Below are positions 12,401 to 22,890 of a stretch of DNA of 64,000 nucleotides, piece by piece (within the stretch, counting starts at the first letter, position 1; each line of letters opens with the position of its first letter). A program made the position numbers and the translations under genes. The DNA is taken from contig NW_004624795.1 in NCBI RefSeq assembly GCF_000247695.1, positions 2,838,237 through 2,902,236 on the forward strand, in the 5' to 3' direction. Below the pieces are notes generated by a model. It did no database searches and was not told the origin of the DNA. It saw only the letters and a program-made list of their open reading frames with translations. The stretch comes from Heterocephalus glaber. Its lineage: Eukaryota > Chordata > Mammalia > Rodentia > Bathyergidae.

Positions 12401-13426
12401 TGGGCGCAGGGCTGCAGCAAGAGTAACCGGGGATCAGGCGGCGCTGGGAAGAAAGGGAGCCAGGACGGCAGGCGGGGAGCTGGGCAGCCCGCAGGGAGCC
12501 GCAGCAGGACCAAGGGGGCCGAGAGCCGCGCCGAGGGGAGAGAGAAAGCGCGAGGAGGGTACGGCGCAGGGCCGTCTGAGAGTCCGTCCCTGTCCCTGGC
12601 TCTGGCTCTCTCCACACCCGAGGTTTCTGCGGCTCCGGGTGAGGTGGGGGACATCCCTCCTGCGACCGCAGGTGGCACCTGCACAGCAGGGCAGACAGTG
12701 GCACGGCCTCTCACCACCAGCGCCCCCATCTGTGTTCCACCCCGAGGAGGATGGGAGGAGAGTCCAGACCCTGGCTTCTCGCTCTCCTGGGGGACGGGAA
12801 GCTGCCCACCGCCCACCTCGTCCTCCAGTTTTCTCGCCCTAGACGCGGGCTTAGCTGCACGAGGCTCCCCTGCTCCGCCTCTTCCCATCAGCAGCCCGGC
12901 CTGCCTGGCAGATCTCGCTTCCCAAATGGTCCGAGACGGGCTGGGACAAAGCTCCCCCTGACGGTGGCAACTAGCGGCCGGGGAGTTCCGTGGCTGAGCG
13001 GACACCGCCACGTCTTTGCCTTCTCGCCGGCTCGCGGGGTCGAGGCCCCGGGCCGGCGTGGAGGGCGGGCGCCTTACCGGAGGGCTGCAGGCCGTCCTGG
13101 ATGGCCTCGATCTCCGCAGGCTCCATGCACGAGCCCTGCCCGTGCATAAGCGTGCGCAGGGGCCTCTCCACCCCTCGGGGCGGGTAGCAGCGCAGGCCCG
13201 AGCCGCAGCGCGGGGTGTACACCCCGCAGGGCATCCCCAGGCTCAGGGCACAAGTAGCGCAACAGCCGCAGCCCGGCTCGCGCACCAGCTCCTCGCAGCC
13301 CACGGGGGGGCGGCAGCGCGCCAGCTTCTCCTCGGTGCAGGGCGGGCAGTGAATGGCCTCGTCGCCCAGGCTCGGCGCGGGCCCTGCGGCCAGCAGCGCG
13401 GCGGCCACGAGGCAGAGGGACAGCAT
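6290..13426 (-). CDS. IGFBP4: IGFBP4, insulin-like growth factor-binding protein 4 (complete, 4 coding exons)
   Basis: Coding exons, in transcript order: 13426-13078, 8058-7901, 7598-7464 and 6424-6290, joined at GT-AG sites. They give 777 nt, 258 aa plus stop, the same length as human IGFBP4. The secreted protein binds IGF-I and IGF-II outside the cell and mostly restrains IGF signalling; PAPP-A cleavage releases the ligand (family knowledge). Visible features: an N-terminal signal peptide ending near the SLGDEAIHC start of the mature chain, the cysteine-rich IGFBP domain with [10 protein letters not shown] and [17 protein letters not shown], a variable linker with an N-glycosylation sequon (NNS) in exon 2, and a C-terminal thyroglobulin type-1 domain with [14 protein letters not shown]. 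The start is the ATG directly before the signal peptide. The gene points away from TOP2A. All residues I can compare agree closely with the human protein. Confidence 0.97.
6853..6937 (+). repeat. ID-like SINE with perfect 12-bp target duplication
   Basis: ATTGGGCAGAGA occurs at 6841-6852 and 6938-6949 on either side of the element. The perfect duplication indicates a fairly recent L1-type insertion. Confidence 0.95.
7091..7262 (+). repeat. Composite SINE (B1-like plus ID-like)
   Basis: GTGGTGCACGCCTATAATCC through CTATCTCAAAAAAAG, then GATGTAGCTTAGTGGTAGAG and TCAAGTCCTAG. It lies in IGFBP4 intron 3, opposite to the gene. Confidence 0.85.
7464..7598 (-). CDS. IGFBP4: IGFBP4 coding exon 3
   Basis: Encodes [18 protein letters not shown] through [12 protein letters not shown], the first part of the thyroglobulin type-1 domain. 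It is 135 nt, phase 0 at both ends, with acceptor ag at 7600-7599 and donor CAG|gtgggc at 7463. Confidence 0.95.
7901..8058 (-). CDS. IGFBP4: IGFBP4 coding exon 2
   Basis: Encodes the linker, starting [15 protein letters not shown] and ending PREDVRPV. It carries the N-glycosylation sequon, two linker cysteines and a basic stretch. Acceptor ccgcag|ACAAGG at 8059; donor GTG|gtgagg at 7900. Intron 1 is about 5.0 kb. Confidence 0.95.
9395..9547 (+). repeat. B1-like SINE
   Basis: GGCATGGTGGTGCACACCTG, GGAGGCTGAGGCAGGAGGAT and CTGTCTCAAAACAAAAC. Within IGFBP4 intron 1. Confidence 0.9.
11271..11460 (+). repeat. Composite SINE (B1-like plus ID-like)
   Basis: GAGCTGGGCATGGTGGACAA, CAGGAGGCTGAGGCAGGAGG, then GGCTGGGGATGTAGCTCAGT. 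Within IGFBP4 intron 1. Confidence 0.85.
11459..11503. repeat. (GA)-rich tract in IGFBP4 intron 1
   Basis: Repeated GAGAGAGG units, growing out of the tail of the SINE at 11,271-11,460. Confidence 0.8.
13078..13426 (-). CDS. IGFBP4: IGFBP4 coding exon 1
   Basis: Encodes the signal peptide and the entire N-terminal IGF-binding domain. It begins [12 protein letters not shown] and ends in LQPS plus one base of the next codon. The donor reads CCG|gtaagg at 13077. It lies inside a CpG island. Confidence 0.96.
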
Positions 13427-13431
13427 GGCCG

Positions 13432-13950
13432 GGCGGGGCGGGGCGCGGGGCACGGGGCGCGGAGGAACCGAGCGGGGCGGGGGGGCGCCCAGCGAGGACG
13501 CGGCGGGGTCAGCGAGCGCGCCCGAGCGCAGCGAGCCTGGTGGCCGGGTCGCAGCGCCGCATCCTCGCGCGGCCCAGCAGGCGGCGGGGCAGGGGGCTGC
13601 GCGGCTCCTGCCCGGCGCCCCGGACTTTATAGCGGCCCTGGCCACACCCCCAGCGCCGGCCGAGGTGGGGGAGCCCTGGGGGCGGGCAGAGGGGCGGAGG
13701 GGGCGGGCGAGGAGCCGTCAGGGGGAGGGGGCGCTGTCCCGAGTCCCGAGCTGCGGAGCGCCAGGCGGCCAAACGGGAGCCGGGAGTCGGGCGCGGAAAG
13801 AGAGAGCGAAGGGCCCCCCACCCCCACCCCCGCGACCCTGCAGGCGTCGCCCCGGCCCCAGGCAGGAGCCCGAGCGCCCCCTGCGGACCCCCGGCCCGCG
13901 GATTCAGGCTCCCCGGCCAGAGCCCTTCCCTTCCGACCCTCGCCTGTGCG
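13432..13950 (-). promoter_or_regulatory. IGFBP4: IGFBP4 promoter with TATA box in a CpG island
   Basis: On the minus strand a TATAAAG box lies at 13631-13625, about 200 nt upstream of the ATG, so transcription should start near 13.6 kb. The surrounding DNA, roughly 12.9-14.3 kb, is dense in CpG and GC boxes (for example GGGGCGGGGC-like runs at 13.43-13.48 and 13.67-13.72 kb). A TATA-driven IGFBP4 promoter is consistent with what is known for the human and rat genes. The exact start site is inferred. Confidence 0.75.
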
Positions 13951-14349
13951 CCCAAGCTCATCCTCGCCGGTGAGGTGGGCAGGGGTCCAAGCACCCAGTG
14001 AGAACCCCCAAGACGCCGAAAGGCTCTCGCCCCATTTAGCCCTGCAGCCTCCGCCCCTCCGCCCCCAGAGCTCCGCTGGGCCCGGGCCACCCTGCCCTCC
14101 CCCCAGGACGGAGCTGGCCCCACTCCGGGGAAGCGGGGCGCCCAGCCCCTTCCTCCTTCCTGGATCTTTGCTCCCGGAGGAGCCCGGCCTGGGTGGGAGA
14201 CTGCGGCGCGCGCCGTGCAAGCTGCGCAGGGACAACTGCAGGGGGCGCCGCTCAAGTGGCCGCTGTGCATTCGTATGACGACGCTCCGACGGGTCCCAGC
14301 AGATGGCAGTCGAGGCTCTGGCGGAAGCGGTGACTTTCTCTGCCTCACC

Positions 14350-17300
14350 CAGGCCGCCCCGTGACAGCCTGTTGGTGGCCCGACCCCCACCCTCGCTCCA
14401 GCCCGGCTGGGACCTGGAGGAGACCCGGAGGAGCACTGCAGCCGAGCCCAGCTCCTAGCTGCCGCCTCGGTCCTCCTCATTCTCACCCCCACCACCACAA
14501 GGCTTGCTCGTGTGGAGCTGGCGGTCCTGGCGTGGCCGGTGACTCGCTGCGGAGGGTCCCAGAAGGCTTCAGAGCCGCTGGACCGAGGCGCAGCTCCCGG
14601 ACCCCCTTCCCGGGTCTTCCCCCGGGGCAGAGGTCTTCAGCCTCTCGGGGGATGGTGGCCTCCTATCTGGCGCAAGGGCAGCCTGCTGAGGCGATGGAGG
14701 AAGAAGGGTCTGTGCGGGACGGCGGGACGGACCAAAAGTTGCGGGCTGGCGTCACCTACTGGCCACCGTGAAGACTGCAGTAGGGCGGGAGTGGGTAGCG
14801 CGGGGCAAGTCCGGGCTTCTCTCCAGCCCACCTCGGAGGACGGGCGCCCGGAAAGGTTTGCAGGGTCCGCGACTCCACCCTCAGCTCCAGCACCCACCCA
14901 GCCCCCAGTCCTTCCCGTTGTGTCCTCCCCACCCCATCACTGTCGAGGGTCATGCAAGGGGCCTTGGGCTCCATCCTGGGCCCGGAGGTGGGGCGGCCTC
15001 GCTCTCGGCTCTCGCCGGGCGCCCCCTGCTGCTGCGGAAGACGAGCGTGCAAATGGATCAACTTGGGAAGGGAGCAGGTGCCCCGGGAGGAGTTCCACGG
15101 GACACTGCGGGCCCGGACGCAGGGTCACTCAGGTGACCCTTGGGCCATATCTTCCATGGCAGAGCAGGGAGCACAGGTGTCACCTTTATCCGACTGGACT
15201 GGATCCGAACCCCGCTGTGTCACCTGAATCACCGGGGACCCAGAAACTCGTTACTTAACACTTCTGGCTTCGTGCCTGTCTGCAAAGTAGGGGTCTTGCA
15301 GTAAGAGACAGATACCTGGGCAAAGCGCGCACGTGTAGTAGATGCACGGGTTTTCGCCCTCTCCTGCTGGAAAATGCAGCTTCCCACGTGGCAGGAGATC
15401 CACAGGTGGCCGGACCTGCGTCTCCACCCACCTGGAGGCTCCCAGAGGACTGGGCTTCCGGTTCCTTCCGCCTGCAGCGGGACAGGCCATATTCAGAGAG
15501 ACGGGAGAGCCGGAATTGGAGCACTGCATGTAACAGCTCTCCGGACGATTCCTCCCGTCCAGCAAACGCCTCCCACAGAGCCACTGGGGGCAAAATGGGG
15601 CCATGGATGAGAAGGCTCTGGAACCCAAGGAGTGGGGTGCAGGAGCGGACGAGGTGCTGCCTCCTTGTGAACTAGAAGCTCGGACTGAGACCACCCAAAG
15701 GCACGGCCTAGCCCTCCTTCCCGGCCCAGGGCTCAGCCAGAAAATGAAGCCCCCCGCGCCAGCATCCTCTCCTGCACTGCCCCATGCGTGGATGGAGAAG
15801 ACCCCGCCACGCCCAGGCTCCTCCACCCCACATCTGCGCGGGTTCAAGGTTCTGGGTTCAAGGTTCGGAGAGTCTTGCTAGGACACCTTCAAACTGGCTG
15901 GGAACGGATGCCACGAAAGAGGGCTGGACCCTGGGAAGGGCACCGCTCTGGGCTCGGGGATCGCCGACCTGGTGCCCTGGTCTGCACTCTGGCTCCAGAG
16001 CCTGCGCGTGTAACCCCTACACTGCGCTGCCTTCCAGAGCGGCTGTCAGTGTTCTTCAGGAATGGTGACCGTGCTGTGGGATGGGTCCGGCCCCTCCTGA
16101 CTTCGACAGTCTCCTGTGTCCACACCAAGTAGGGGGCACAGATCCCTGTTGTCTTCATGCCCTCCAGGGCCCTGCCCCAGCAGGGACCCCACCAGCGAAG
16201 CCAGGATCTCCATAGCAACCCCACATGCACAGGGAGGCCTGGTCCAGCCCAGGTGCAGGGCGTGGAGCCCAGGTCCTCCCCGAGACTGGGAAGAGGTGGG
16301 GCAGGGAGAGCTCCCCGCAGTCAGGCTGCCTGAGCCGGGTTCCTCTGCAGACCAGCCGGCCCTGCGGCCTGCCAGCTTGGAGACCACGACCCCTTCCTCA
16401 GCCTCAGTTTTACCATCTGGACAATGGGGAAAGTGCTGAGCTCAGACACCCTCCAGCTCCGCGGTGCCAAGGTCTAGGAGCTCGGGCTGTCTTGTGTGGT
16501 TCAGGCCCAGGGTCTCTTTCTCTTCACGGCGTCTCTTTCTCAGTAGCTGCAGCCTGCACAGGACATAAGCAGAGTAAATGGTGCTGCGGCGTGAGAGAGC
16601 CCTGTCACCACTGGAGAGGTGACTGGGCTCCCCTCATAGCACAGGGCCTGCGACGGGTGCAGCCGGACATGTGCAGACTACACTTCCCGCCTCTGCAGTG
16701 ACCGGGGCTGGAACCCCACAGGGGAAGTGTGTCCTGGGGGCCCAGGACACTGCAGAGGCAGGAGCGCAGAGCGCTTCACCTGACCTCTGTCCTGTGGAGG
16801 GAAGGCTGCCTGTGTCTGGTGGCCCTGGCCCTGGCAGATGCAGAGACACCTGTGCCTTCCCTACACTCCCAGAGGCCTGCCTCCTGCTCTGCCAGCTCAG
16901 GAATGAGGGGCCACCACCCAAAAAGACCCTAGAGGGGCCCAGGAATCTCCCAAGGTCATGAGGCTCAGAGACCCCCAGAGGGGTCTGTAGACTCAGTGAA
17001 CTGCAGGAAGAGGGCTTGGGCTCCGGAGAGGTCCCGCCCCTGCGCACAGGGCCCTCCCCATAGCAGGAGCCCCAGGGCAGTCCCACCCTCTGTGGCCCTG
17101 CCACTCCCATCCCAGCCCCCACCCCAGCCTTCATCCCTCAGCCTCTCCCTCCTCCTCCTCCCTGGCCTAAGGGGCCAACCAAGCTTGGTGGTGTCAGGAC
17201 ACCCTAACACCACTGGCAAAGCAGGGCAGGGCCCAGGAAAGATGATTGCTACCGAGGAGCAGAGGGAGTAACTACCTCATTCACTCATCTGCAAAATCCC

Positions 17301-17350
17301 CAGTTCACAGGGTTGTCAGGAGAAGCCGTACAGTGGGTGTTGAGTACTTG
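14350..17350. other. Intergenic DNA upstream of IGFBP4
   Basis: No gene recognised. GC content falls away from the CpG island. Only ancient MIR-like fragments are visible. Regulatory elements are likely but cannot be named from sequence alone. Confidence 0.5.
16390..16440 (+). repeat. MIR fragment
   Basis: CTTCCTCAGCCTCAGTTTTA then CCATCTGGACAATGGGGA is the conserved core side of MIR. Confidence 0.6.
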
Positions 17351-17467
17351 TTCTGAGCACACACTTGTAATCCCAACACTCAGGAGGCTGAGGCAGGAGG
17401 ATCTCCAGCTCAAGGCCAGCCTGAGCTACATAGCTCAAGGCCAGTCCAGACTACAAAACCAAAAAAC
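17351..17467 (+). repeat. B1-like SINE
   Basis: ACACACTTGTAATCCCAACA, AGGAGGCTGAGGCAGGAGGA, CAGACTACAAAACCAAAAAA. A MIR-like sequence (CATCTGCAAAATCCCCAG) directly precedes it. Confidence 0.85.
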
Positions 17468-17616
17468 AGCTTGCTTTTAGTTATGCTTTATTTAATAAAT
17501 ACACATAGAAAAACAGGAATGATACCACTGCACACCCACTAGAGAGGTAAAATTTAACAATACCACAGTGTGAAGTAAGAGGACTCTCATATAACACTAG
17601 TAAGAAAACAAATTTA

Positions 17617-17707
17617 GGGCCAGGGATTTAGCTCAGTGGTCCTATTACCTCCTTTGCAAGCACAAGAAGGTCCACAGTTCGATCCCCGGTACCAAAAAAA
17701 GAAAAGA
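17617..17707 (+). repeat. ID-like SINE with perfect 14-bp target duplication
   Basis: AAGAAAACAAATTT at 17602-17615 and again at 17708-17721. Confidence 0.93.
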
Positions 17708-17994
17708 AAGAAAACAAATTTGTACAACCACTTGGAAGCAACTGGTAAATCTGCCTCTAGATATATACCCAATAAAATGTATTCCACAATATATGGTTAA
17801 AAACGCTCCTAAAAACACTCCAGAAAAGCCCACAATAGAATCAAGTAGAATAGTAAATATAAGTAAGCTATTTACATCTAACAATATAGACGAATCATAT
17901 ATTGATCAAAAGACTATTAGTGAACAACACTATGTAAAATTCAAAAACAGGCAAAATCAATCTAACAATTTAAAAATCAGAATTTAAAAAATCA

Positions 17995-18170
17995 GGTTAG
18001 AGAAGCTGGTGCACACCTGTAATCCCAGCTACTCAGGAGGCTGAGGCAGGAGGACCGAAAGTTTGAAGCCAGTCTGGGCAACTTAGTGAGACTCTGTCTC
18101 AAATAAAAAAACAAAAAGGGCTGAGGGTGGAGCTTAAAGGGCCTGAGTTCAATCCCCAGAACTGAAAAGG
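17995..18170 (+). repeat. Composite SINE (B1-like plus shortened ID-like)
   Basis: TGGTGCACACCTGTAATCCC, GAGACTCTGTCTCAAATA, then GGGCTGAGGGTGGAGC and TTCAATCCCCAGA. Confidence 0.85.
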
Positions 18171-18544
18171 AATCCGGCTGAGGGTCACGTTGGGGAGAAG
18201 GATGGAAGCAGCCCTGCAGAGCACAAGTAGCATCTATTTACTCCTTACTTAGCGGCACCCGCCTTGTCAGTATCCCTGGGGCTGAACAGCTCCCATTTCT
18301 GCTTGTTTGTGAGTGTTTGCTATACTTCAATTTTCTTAAGAAAAATATCTTTGCTTATTTTTTTACAGTGCTGTCAAGCCAGCCTGCCTGGGCTGGATTC
18401 CCGTGAACGGGCTCCAGATGTCCACGAGGGCTCGGAGCCCGCCTCTCATACAAGGTGAATGTCTCACAGAGTGGCACAGTGATAGAATGCATGAATCTGT
18501 GTAAAATGCTTCAGAGGACACCGGCCACGTAGTAAGTGCCCGTG

Positions 18545-18680
18545 AGTGGACCAAGACGTTTGCACCGAATCCTGGATTGGCAACTAGAAGCTGTGCGACT
18601 TGGCCAAGGCACCCCCTCCCTTATCCCCAGATGCCCTCTGGTGTAACAGGGACAAGGTACACACAAGCCCTTGAATGCCA
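18545..18680 (+). repeat. MIR fragment
   Basis: ATCCTGGATTGGCAACTAGA, TGTGCGACTTGGCCAAGG and GTAACAGGGACAAGGTAC follow the MIR consensus loosely. Confidence 0.5.
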
Positions 18681-19121
18681 GGTGGACCTGGGAAAGTCCC
18701 AGTGCATGAGAGCCATTAGGATCACTGGTCACCATGGTAACACCATAAACCCACTTTATACACAGGGCTCCTGGACCCACTCGCTTGGCCCCCACTGCTT
18801 CCACATGGGGGAAGGCAGGCAGCCTGCAACAGAGAAGACCCCAGGCCCAGATCTGATGTGCAGCTGCAGCCCGTGCACACACCCCAGGGTCCTCTGTAAA
18901 ACAGGGTGCTGGTCCCCATCTCTGCACAGGGTGATGAAGGGGATGAGGGACGCGATCTGTGTAAGTGGAGAGCCAAGCGCAGCGGAAAGCAGGTCGCACA
19001 GAGATGGCCCTGCTGGGATGCCCTCTCTGGTCCTGGTTCCCAGATTCTGATGCTTAGAGTGAAAGCAGGGCAGGAGAGAAGCACACCAGCAAGCTCGAGG
19101 AGGAGCTGCAAGAAAGAGACA

Positions 19122-19264
19122 TGCAGCAGCGTGGTGGCACACGCACGCCTGTTATCCCAGCTCTCAGGAGGCTGAGGCAGGAGGATCACCGCAAGTTTGA
19201 GGCCAGCCTGGGCTGCAGAGTGAGTTCAAAGCCAGCCTAAGTACAGTGTTTCAAAAAATAAAAG
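19122..19264 (+). repeat. B1-like SINE
   Basis: GTGGTGGCACACGCACGCCT, GGAGGCTGAGGCAGGAGGAT and AGTGTTTCAAAAAATAAAAG. Confidence 0.88.
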
Positions 19265-19375
19265 AGAGACATGGTGTCAGGGAACAGCAGAGAGGTGGAA
19301 AGGAGGAAGGATGGACGGCTCTGATGAAGGGAAAATGTGGAAACCGAAAGACTGAAGATCTGTCTGGATGCCCCC

Positions 19376-19564
19376 TCTCTCCATCCACCCACCCTTCCAT
19401 CCATCATCCATCCATCCATCCTTCCATCATCCGTCCATCCTTCCATCCTTCCATCATCCATCCTTCCATCATCCATCCTTCCATCCATCTATCTTTTCAT
19501 CCATCCTTCCACTCTTCCATCTATCCATCCTTCCATCCATCCTTCCATCCATCATTCATCCATC
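19376..19564. repeat. (CCAT)n/(CCTT)n tetranucleotide microsatellite
   Basis: About 190 bp of interrupted CATC/CATCCTTC units. The imperfect pattern suggests an old but still expandable array. Open frames through it are artefacts. Confidence 0.95.
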
Positions 19565-20539
19565 CTCCAAGGAAGGAGCAAGGTAGTAGCCATCAAGCTC
19601 TCGGATCTCAGAGCCCGCCAACCTACCAGCCCTGCTCCCAGCAGCCCCCAAGAGTCCTCTCCAGGCCAGGCCAGGCCAGGCAGGGGACTGCAGCAGGGGC
19701 TTCCTCATCCCTAAACGGACCATGAGCTCACGGTCCAATGTCTGAGGGTGGCAGCTGCTAGGGATGTTGCACCCCGCCCCTGGTGAATGGGGGTCCCTGG
19801 GCTCTTTTGGACCCTGCTGACATTCACCCCTGGGCTCCTGGCCTCTTCCCACTGGAGCCAGCTGGCATGGGGGAGAAGGCTCTACACCCTACAAGTGAGT
19901 GGGCAGGCTTCCCCCACCTTCCAACCTGCAGGGACCTCAACTCACTTGTGCACAGGCGCTGAAGCCCTAACCTGGCCCTGGAGCCCTGGTGGCATCAGCA
20001 GGGATCAGATACCTCCAAGATGGACTCTTCAACCCCTGCCTTGAGGTGGGGGATGTGGACAGGTCCCTCAGCAGAGAGCTTCAACAGACACCAAGCAGAA
20101 CACCCTGGGGTATGTGCTCAGGTACCCAAGGCCACCACTTCTGCCTCCTTTTCTGAGGCCTGGCCCTGGCTCTGCTGCCACCTGGGAGGGCTGAGCTCCT
20201 GTTCCACCCCCTTGCCCACTTCCACTCTGTGAGCAGAGGAAGGGTGTGGGGAGCTCGTGGCCGGGGGCTATGGGACTCCTGGCTGTGCTTGCCCAGGTCT
20301 TGCTGAGCAGGCCTCCCACAGGCAGAATCAGCAGCTGGCATTAGCAGCAGCGGGTGCTAAAAAGGGGAACTGGGGGTCTTGGGGACCTGGCAGAAACCTA
20401 AGACCAGATGAGTCACGCCACTAGGCAGGGAGGGCAGAGGGGTGTCACACAGGAGCAGGAACAGGAGGCTGTCACAGACGCTCTGTGTGGCGCTAACTAA
20501 ATACCTCAGGCTGGGTGTCTGTAAAGAGGTTTATTTAGG

Positions 20540-20662
20540 TGTACATCTGGACTCCAGCTATCAGGGAGCCAGACACCTCCAGGGCACTGGAGTGTACCAA
20601 GAGGGCAGCGAGTCCCAGGTCAGCCTGGGTGATTCAGCAAGAGCCTGAGTCAAAGTAAAAAG
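20540..20662 (+). repeat. Degraded B1-like SINE
   Basis: Weak match: GGACTCCAGCTATCAGG, GTCAGCCTGGGTGATTCAGC and GAGCCTGAGTCAAAGTAAAA. Confidence 0.5.
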
Positions 20663-20667
20663 CAAAA

Positions 20668-20761
20668 CGGCTGGGCCCAGGATTTAGCTCAGTGGCACCA
20701 TGCCTGCCTGGAAAGCACAAGGTCCTGAGTTCCATCCCCAGCATCAAAAAAAAAAAAAAAT
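20668..20761 (+). repeat. ID-like SINE
   Basis: GGATTTAGCTCAGTGGCACC to GTTCCATCCCCAGCATC plus 15 A. First of two tandem insertions. Confidence 0.9.
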
Positions 20762-20763
20762 TA

Positions 20764-20842
20764 AGGGCTGGGGATTTAGCTCAGTAGTTCTGGCGCCTGC
20801 TGTGCAGGTGCAAGGACCCAAGTTCGATCCCTGGTACCAAAA

Positions 20843-20850
<8 letters not shown>
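20764..20850 (+). repeat. ID-like SINE
   Basis: GGGCTGGGGATTTAGCTCAG to TCGATCCCTGGTACC plus an A run. Inserted in the tail of the previous element. Confidence 0.92.
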
Positions 20851-20873
<23 letters not shown>

Positions 20874-20876
20874 TAT
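20851..20876. repeat. (AT)13 microsatellite after a SINE poly(A)
   Basis: Directly follows the A run of the ID-like SINE at 20,764-20,850. Confidence 0.9.
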
Positions 20877-20891
20877 TGCATTAACCCCATA

Positions 20892-21018
20892 CAAGCTGGG
20901 CCCATTGGCACATCGCTACAACTCCAACTACTGAGGCTGAGACAGGAGAAGCTCTTAAGCCCAGGAGTTCAGGCCAGCTCAGGTGACATAATAGATCCTG
21001 TCTCCCCGCCAAAAAACT
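20892..21018 (+). repeat. Degraded B1-like SINE
   Basis: AGCTGGGCCCATTGGCACAT, ACTGAGGCTGAGACAGGAG and TAGATCCTGTCTCCCCGCC. Confidence 0.75.
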
Positions 21019-21121
21019 ATAAAACTATTACTAGAATAAAATCCCTAGGCGCACACCCTTGTACAGCCGTGGGACTGTGCTTGGTGCTCCTGGACGTTCA
21101 CTTGAGCAGTGAGAAGGGAGG

Positions 21122-21198
21122 CACAGGGCAGGGCTGTGGTGGCAGCAGAGCGTTCGCCCACCGTGCCCGAGGCCTTGGGTCCAATCCCCAGCATCACC
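21122..21198 (+). repeat. Old ID-like SINE
   Basis: GGCAGGGCTGTGGTGGCAGC to CTTGGGTCCAATCCCCAGCA. More diverged and of the older ID form. Confidence 0.5.
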
Positions 21199-22029
21199 TG
21201 GATAAGAAATGGGTGTGTTCGTCACCAGCTAGCATGGAGCTCTGCTGTAGAGATAATACAAATTAAAAGTAAAGAATGAATTTGCAAAAACTTTAATTAA
21301 GAGAAAATAAAGGGAGCACAACTGTGACCAAGATCAAGCCGGTCCCCTTCCAAGGAAAGTGACAGCAACAGGCAGAGAACTCAGCCTGAGGAGGTGAGGG
21401 GCCCAGTCCCACGCAGGGCGCCGGGCACCACACCCACAAAGCAGGAAGCGGTTTCTAAGGCTTGGCAGCGGTGGCCGGGGTCCCACTGATCAGGACTCAG
21501 TCCTGATTTCCCGTCTGGATCTTCGTGCCTTGGGCAGCGGTTCTGGTTTCATTCCATGCAGTGGTCGTCCCTGTTCCGGAACCCAGGTGAGCGCGGGTTT
21601 AGGGCAATGGCTGGAGGCCTATAAGGGCTGACCATCGGATGTCCTTGTGAACCCTGAGAACTAGTTTTACCTTGGTGTCATCTTGAAAGGGATGAATGGA
21701 ACAGGCTAGGTAAATCTAGGGCCAATAAACTTCATTCTGTTAGAAGACTCCCAAATGACTAACATGCCAATATGCAGAGCTGAGAATCTGATCCAGTTTC
21801 ACAAAAGGCCAAGCTTCATTCTCCTGTCAGTTACCTACTGGGCATGTGCAGGCCCGAGTGAAGGGCCACAGGTTTTAGCAAATACTGCTTTTAAGTCCCT
21901 GACTATCTCAGAAGAAAACAAATTGTGCTTTTAATGAGTAACAAGGTAAGGGCCCGGGAGTGAGTTTGTCCTTTGCCCCCATGGTGGTCTCCGTGTCATG
22001 ACTGTGTCAGTATCACATCTTCCGGGGGA

Positions 22030-22890
22030 TGGCAGGCTGACCTGGGGCTTCCAGAAGGCTCCACCTCCTCCGGCGCCTCAACAGGTTGATCTGGCTGTTC
22101 CTGCTCATGGGGGAAGGATCAGTCTTCTCAAGAGAGCATGGAGGCTGAGCTGGGGCCTCCTGCGGGCTGGAGGAGGTTGAGCCTCCTCCTCTCCCTGCAT
22201 GGTCCTCATGTCCTCCACAGCCGCATTAACTGTGACCAATGGCTCATGTGAGTGACGAGCTTCCCTCCGACCTGGAGATGGAGCTTTTACCTCCTGAGCA
22301 CCAACAGCTGCTCCACCCTCCTCAGCAGCAAGGTCAGGCTGACCCTGGGCCTCCTGCTGGGTGAAGGTTCCCCTTCCTCCGGGCTGTGAGAACTGAGCTG
22401 TGGTTTCTTGCTGAGGAGAAAAGGACTGGACCTGGGGAGTCTCTGGGTGGAGAGTCTGGGCCTCCAGCTGGAAATGAGAAGGTGCAGTTTGTCCAGGGGC
22501 CTCTGAGGCTCATCTGGGTTCTTCTGGGTCTCTGGATCAAGGCTGTCGTGCTCATCTTCGTCCGCACTTTGGTCTACAAAATCATCCAGTGAAGTTTTTT
22601 CTGAAGCTTAGGTTTTACAAGTTGACATGGAGTTCCCACCTCCACCTCAGCGAGTCACAGATGCTGAGCTGCTCCTCCTCCAGGTTCAAGGGGGAAAGAG
22701 TAACACTGCTGCTTTTAGACCCCGACCATCTCTAGAGGAGGAACAGGTACTGCCAGTGGCAGGCAGTCAGATCTTCCTCCTGAGTCACGGAGGCACAGCC
22801 AGGGTCTGGCTCTGATCCCCATCTGGCAGCAGATCCACCTGTGGGTATCTCTCTGGCCACGTGAATTCACCCCACAGACCCTGATGTGGC
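22030..22890. repeat. Duplicated block, copy A (downstream of RDM1)
   Basis: Matches 57,460-58,245 in the same orientation (offset 35,330 in the central part). From 22,311 to 22,522 the two copies are identical at all 212 positions. Outside this tract they diverge clearly, with roughly one in five bases changed on the left and more on the right. Copy A lies just beyond the RDM1 stop, and copy B has an RDM1 exon 7 remnant at the matching place, so the block and the gene end were duplicated together. On the minus strand an open frame runs from 22607 to 22287 (106 codons, no Met, acidic then Arg/Ser/Pro-rich). I do not recognise it. Confidence 0.85.

Noticed and set aside
12043..13011. 322-aa minus-strand open frame in IGFBP4 intron 1
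   Set aside because: Composition-driven frame beside the CpG island; no recognised domain, and the IGFBP4 donor at 13,077 defines this DNA as intron.
13016..14278. 420-aa open frame on the plus strand, opposite IGFBP4 exon 1
   Set aside because: It is antisense to a confirmed exon in very GC-rich DNA, where stops are rare. The translation is low-complexity Arg/Ala/Gly/Pro with no family resemblance.
19376..19564. CRISPR-like array
   Set aside because: There are no unique spacers; it is a simple tetranucleotide repeat in a mammalian genome.
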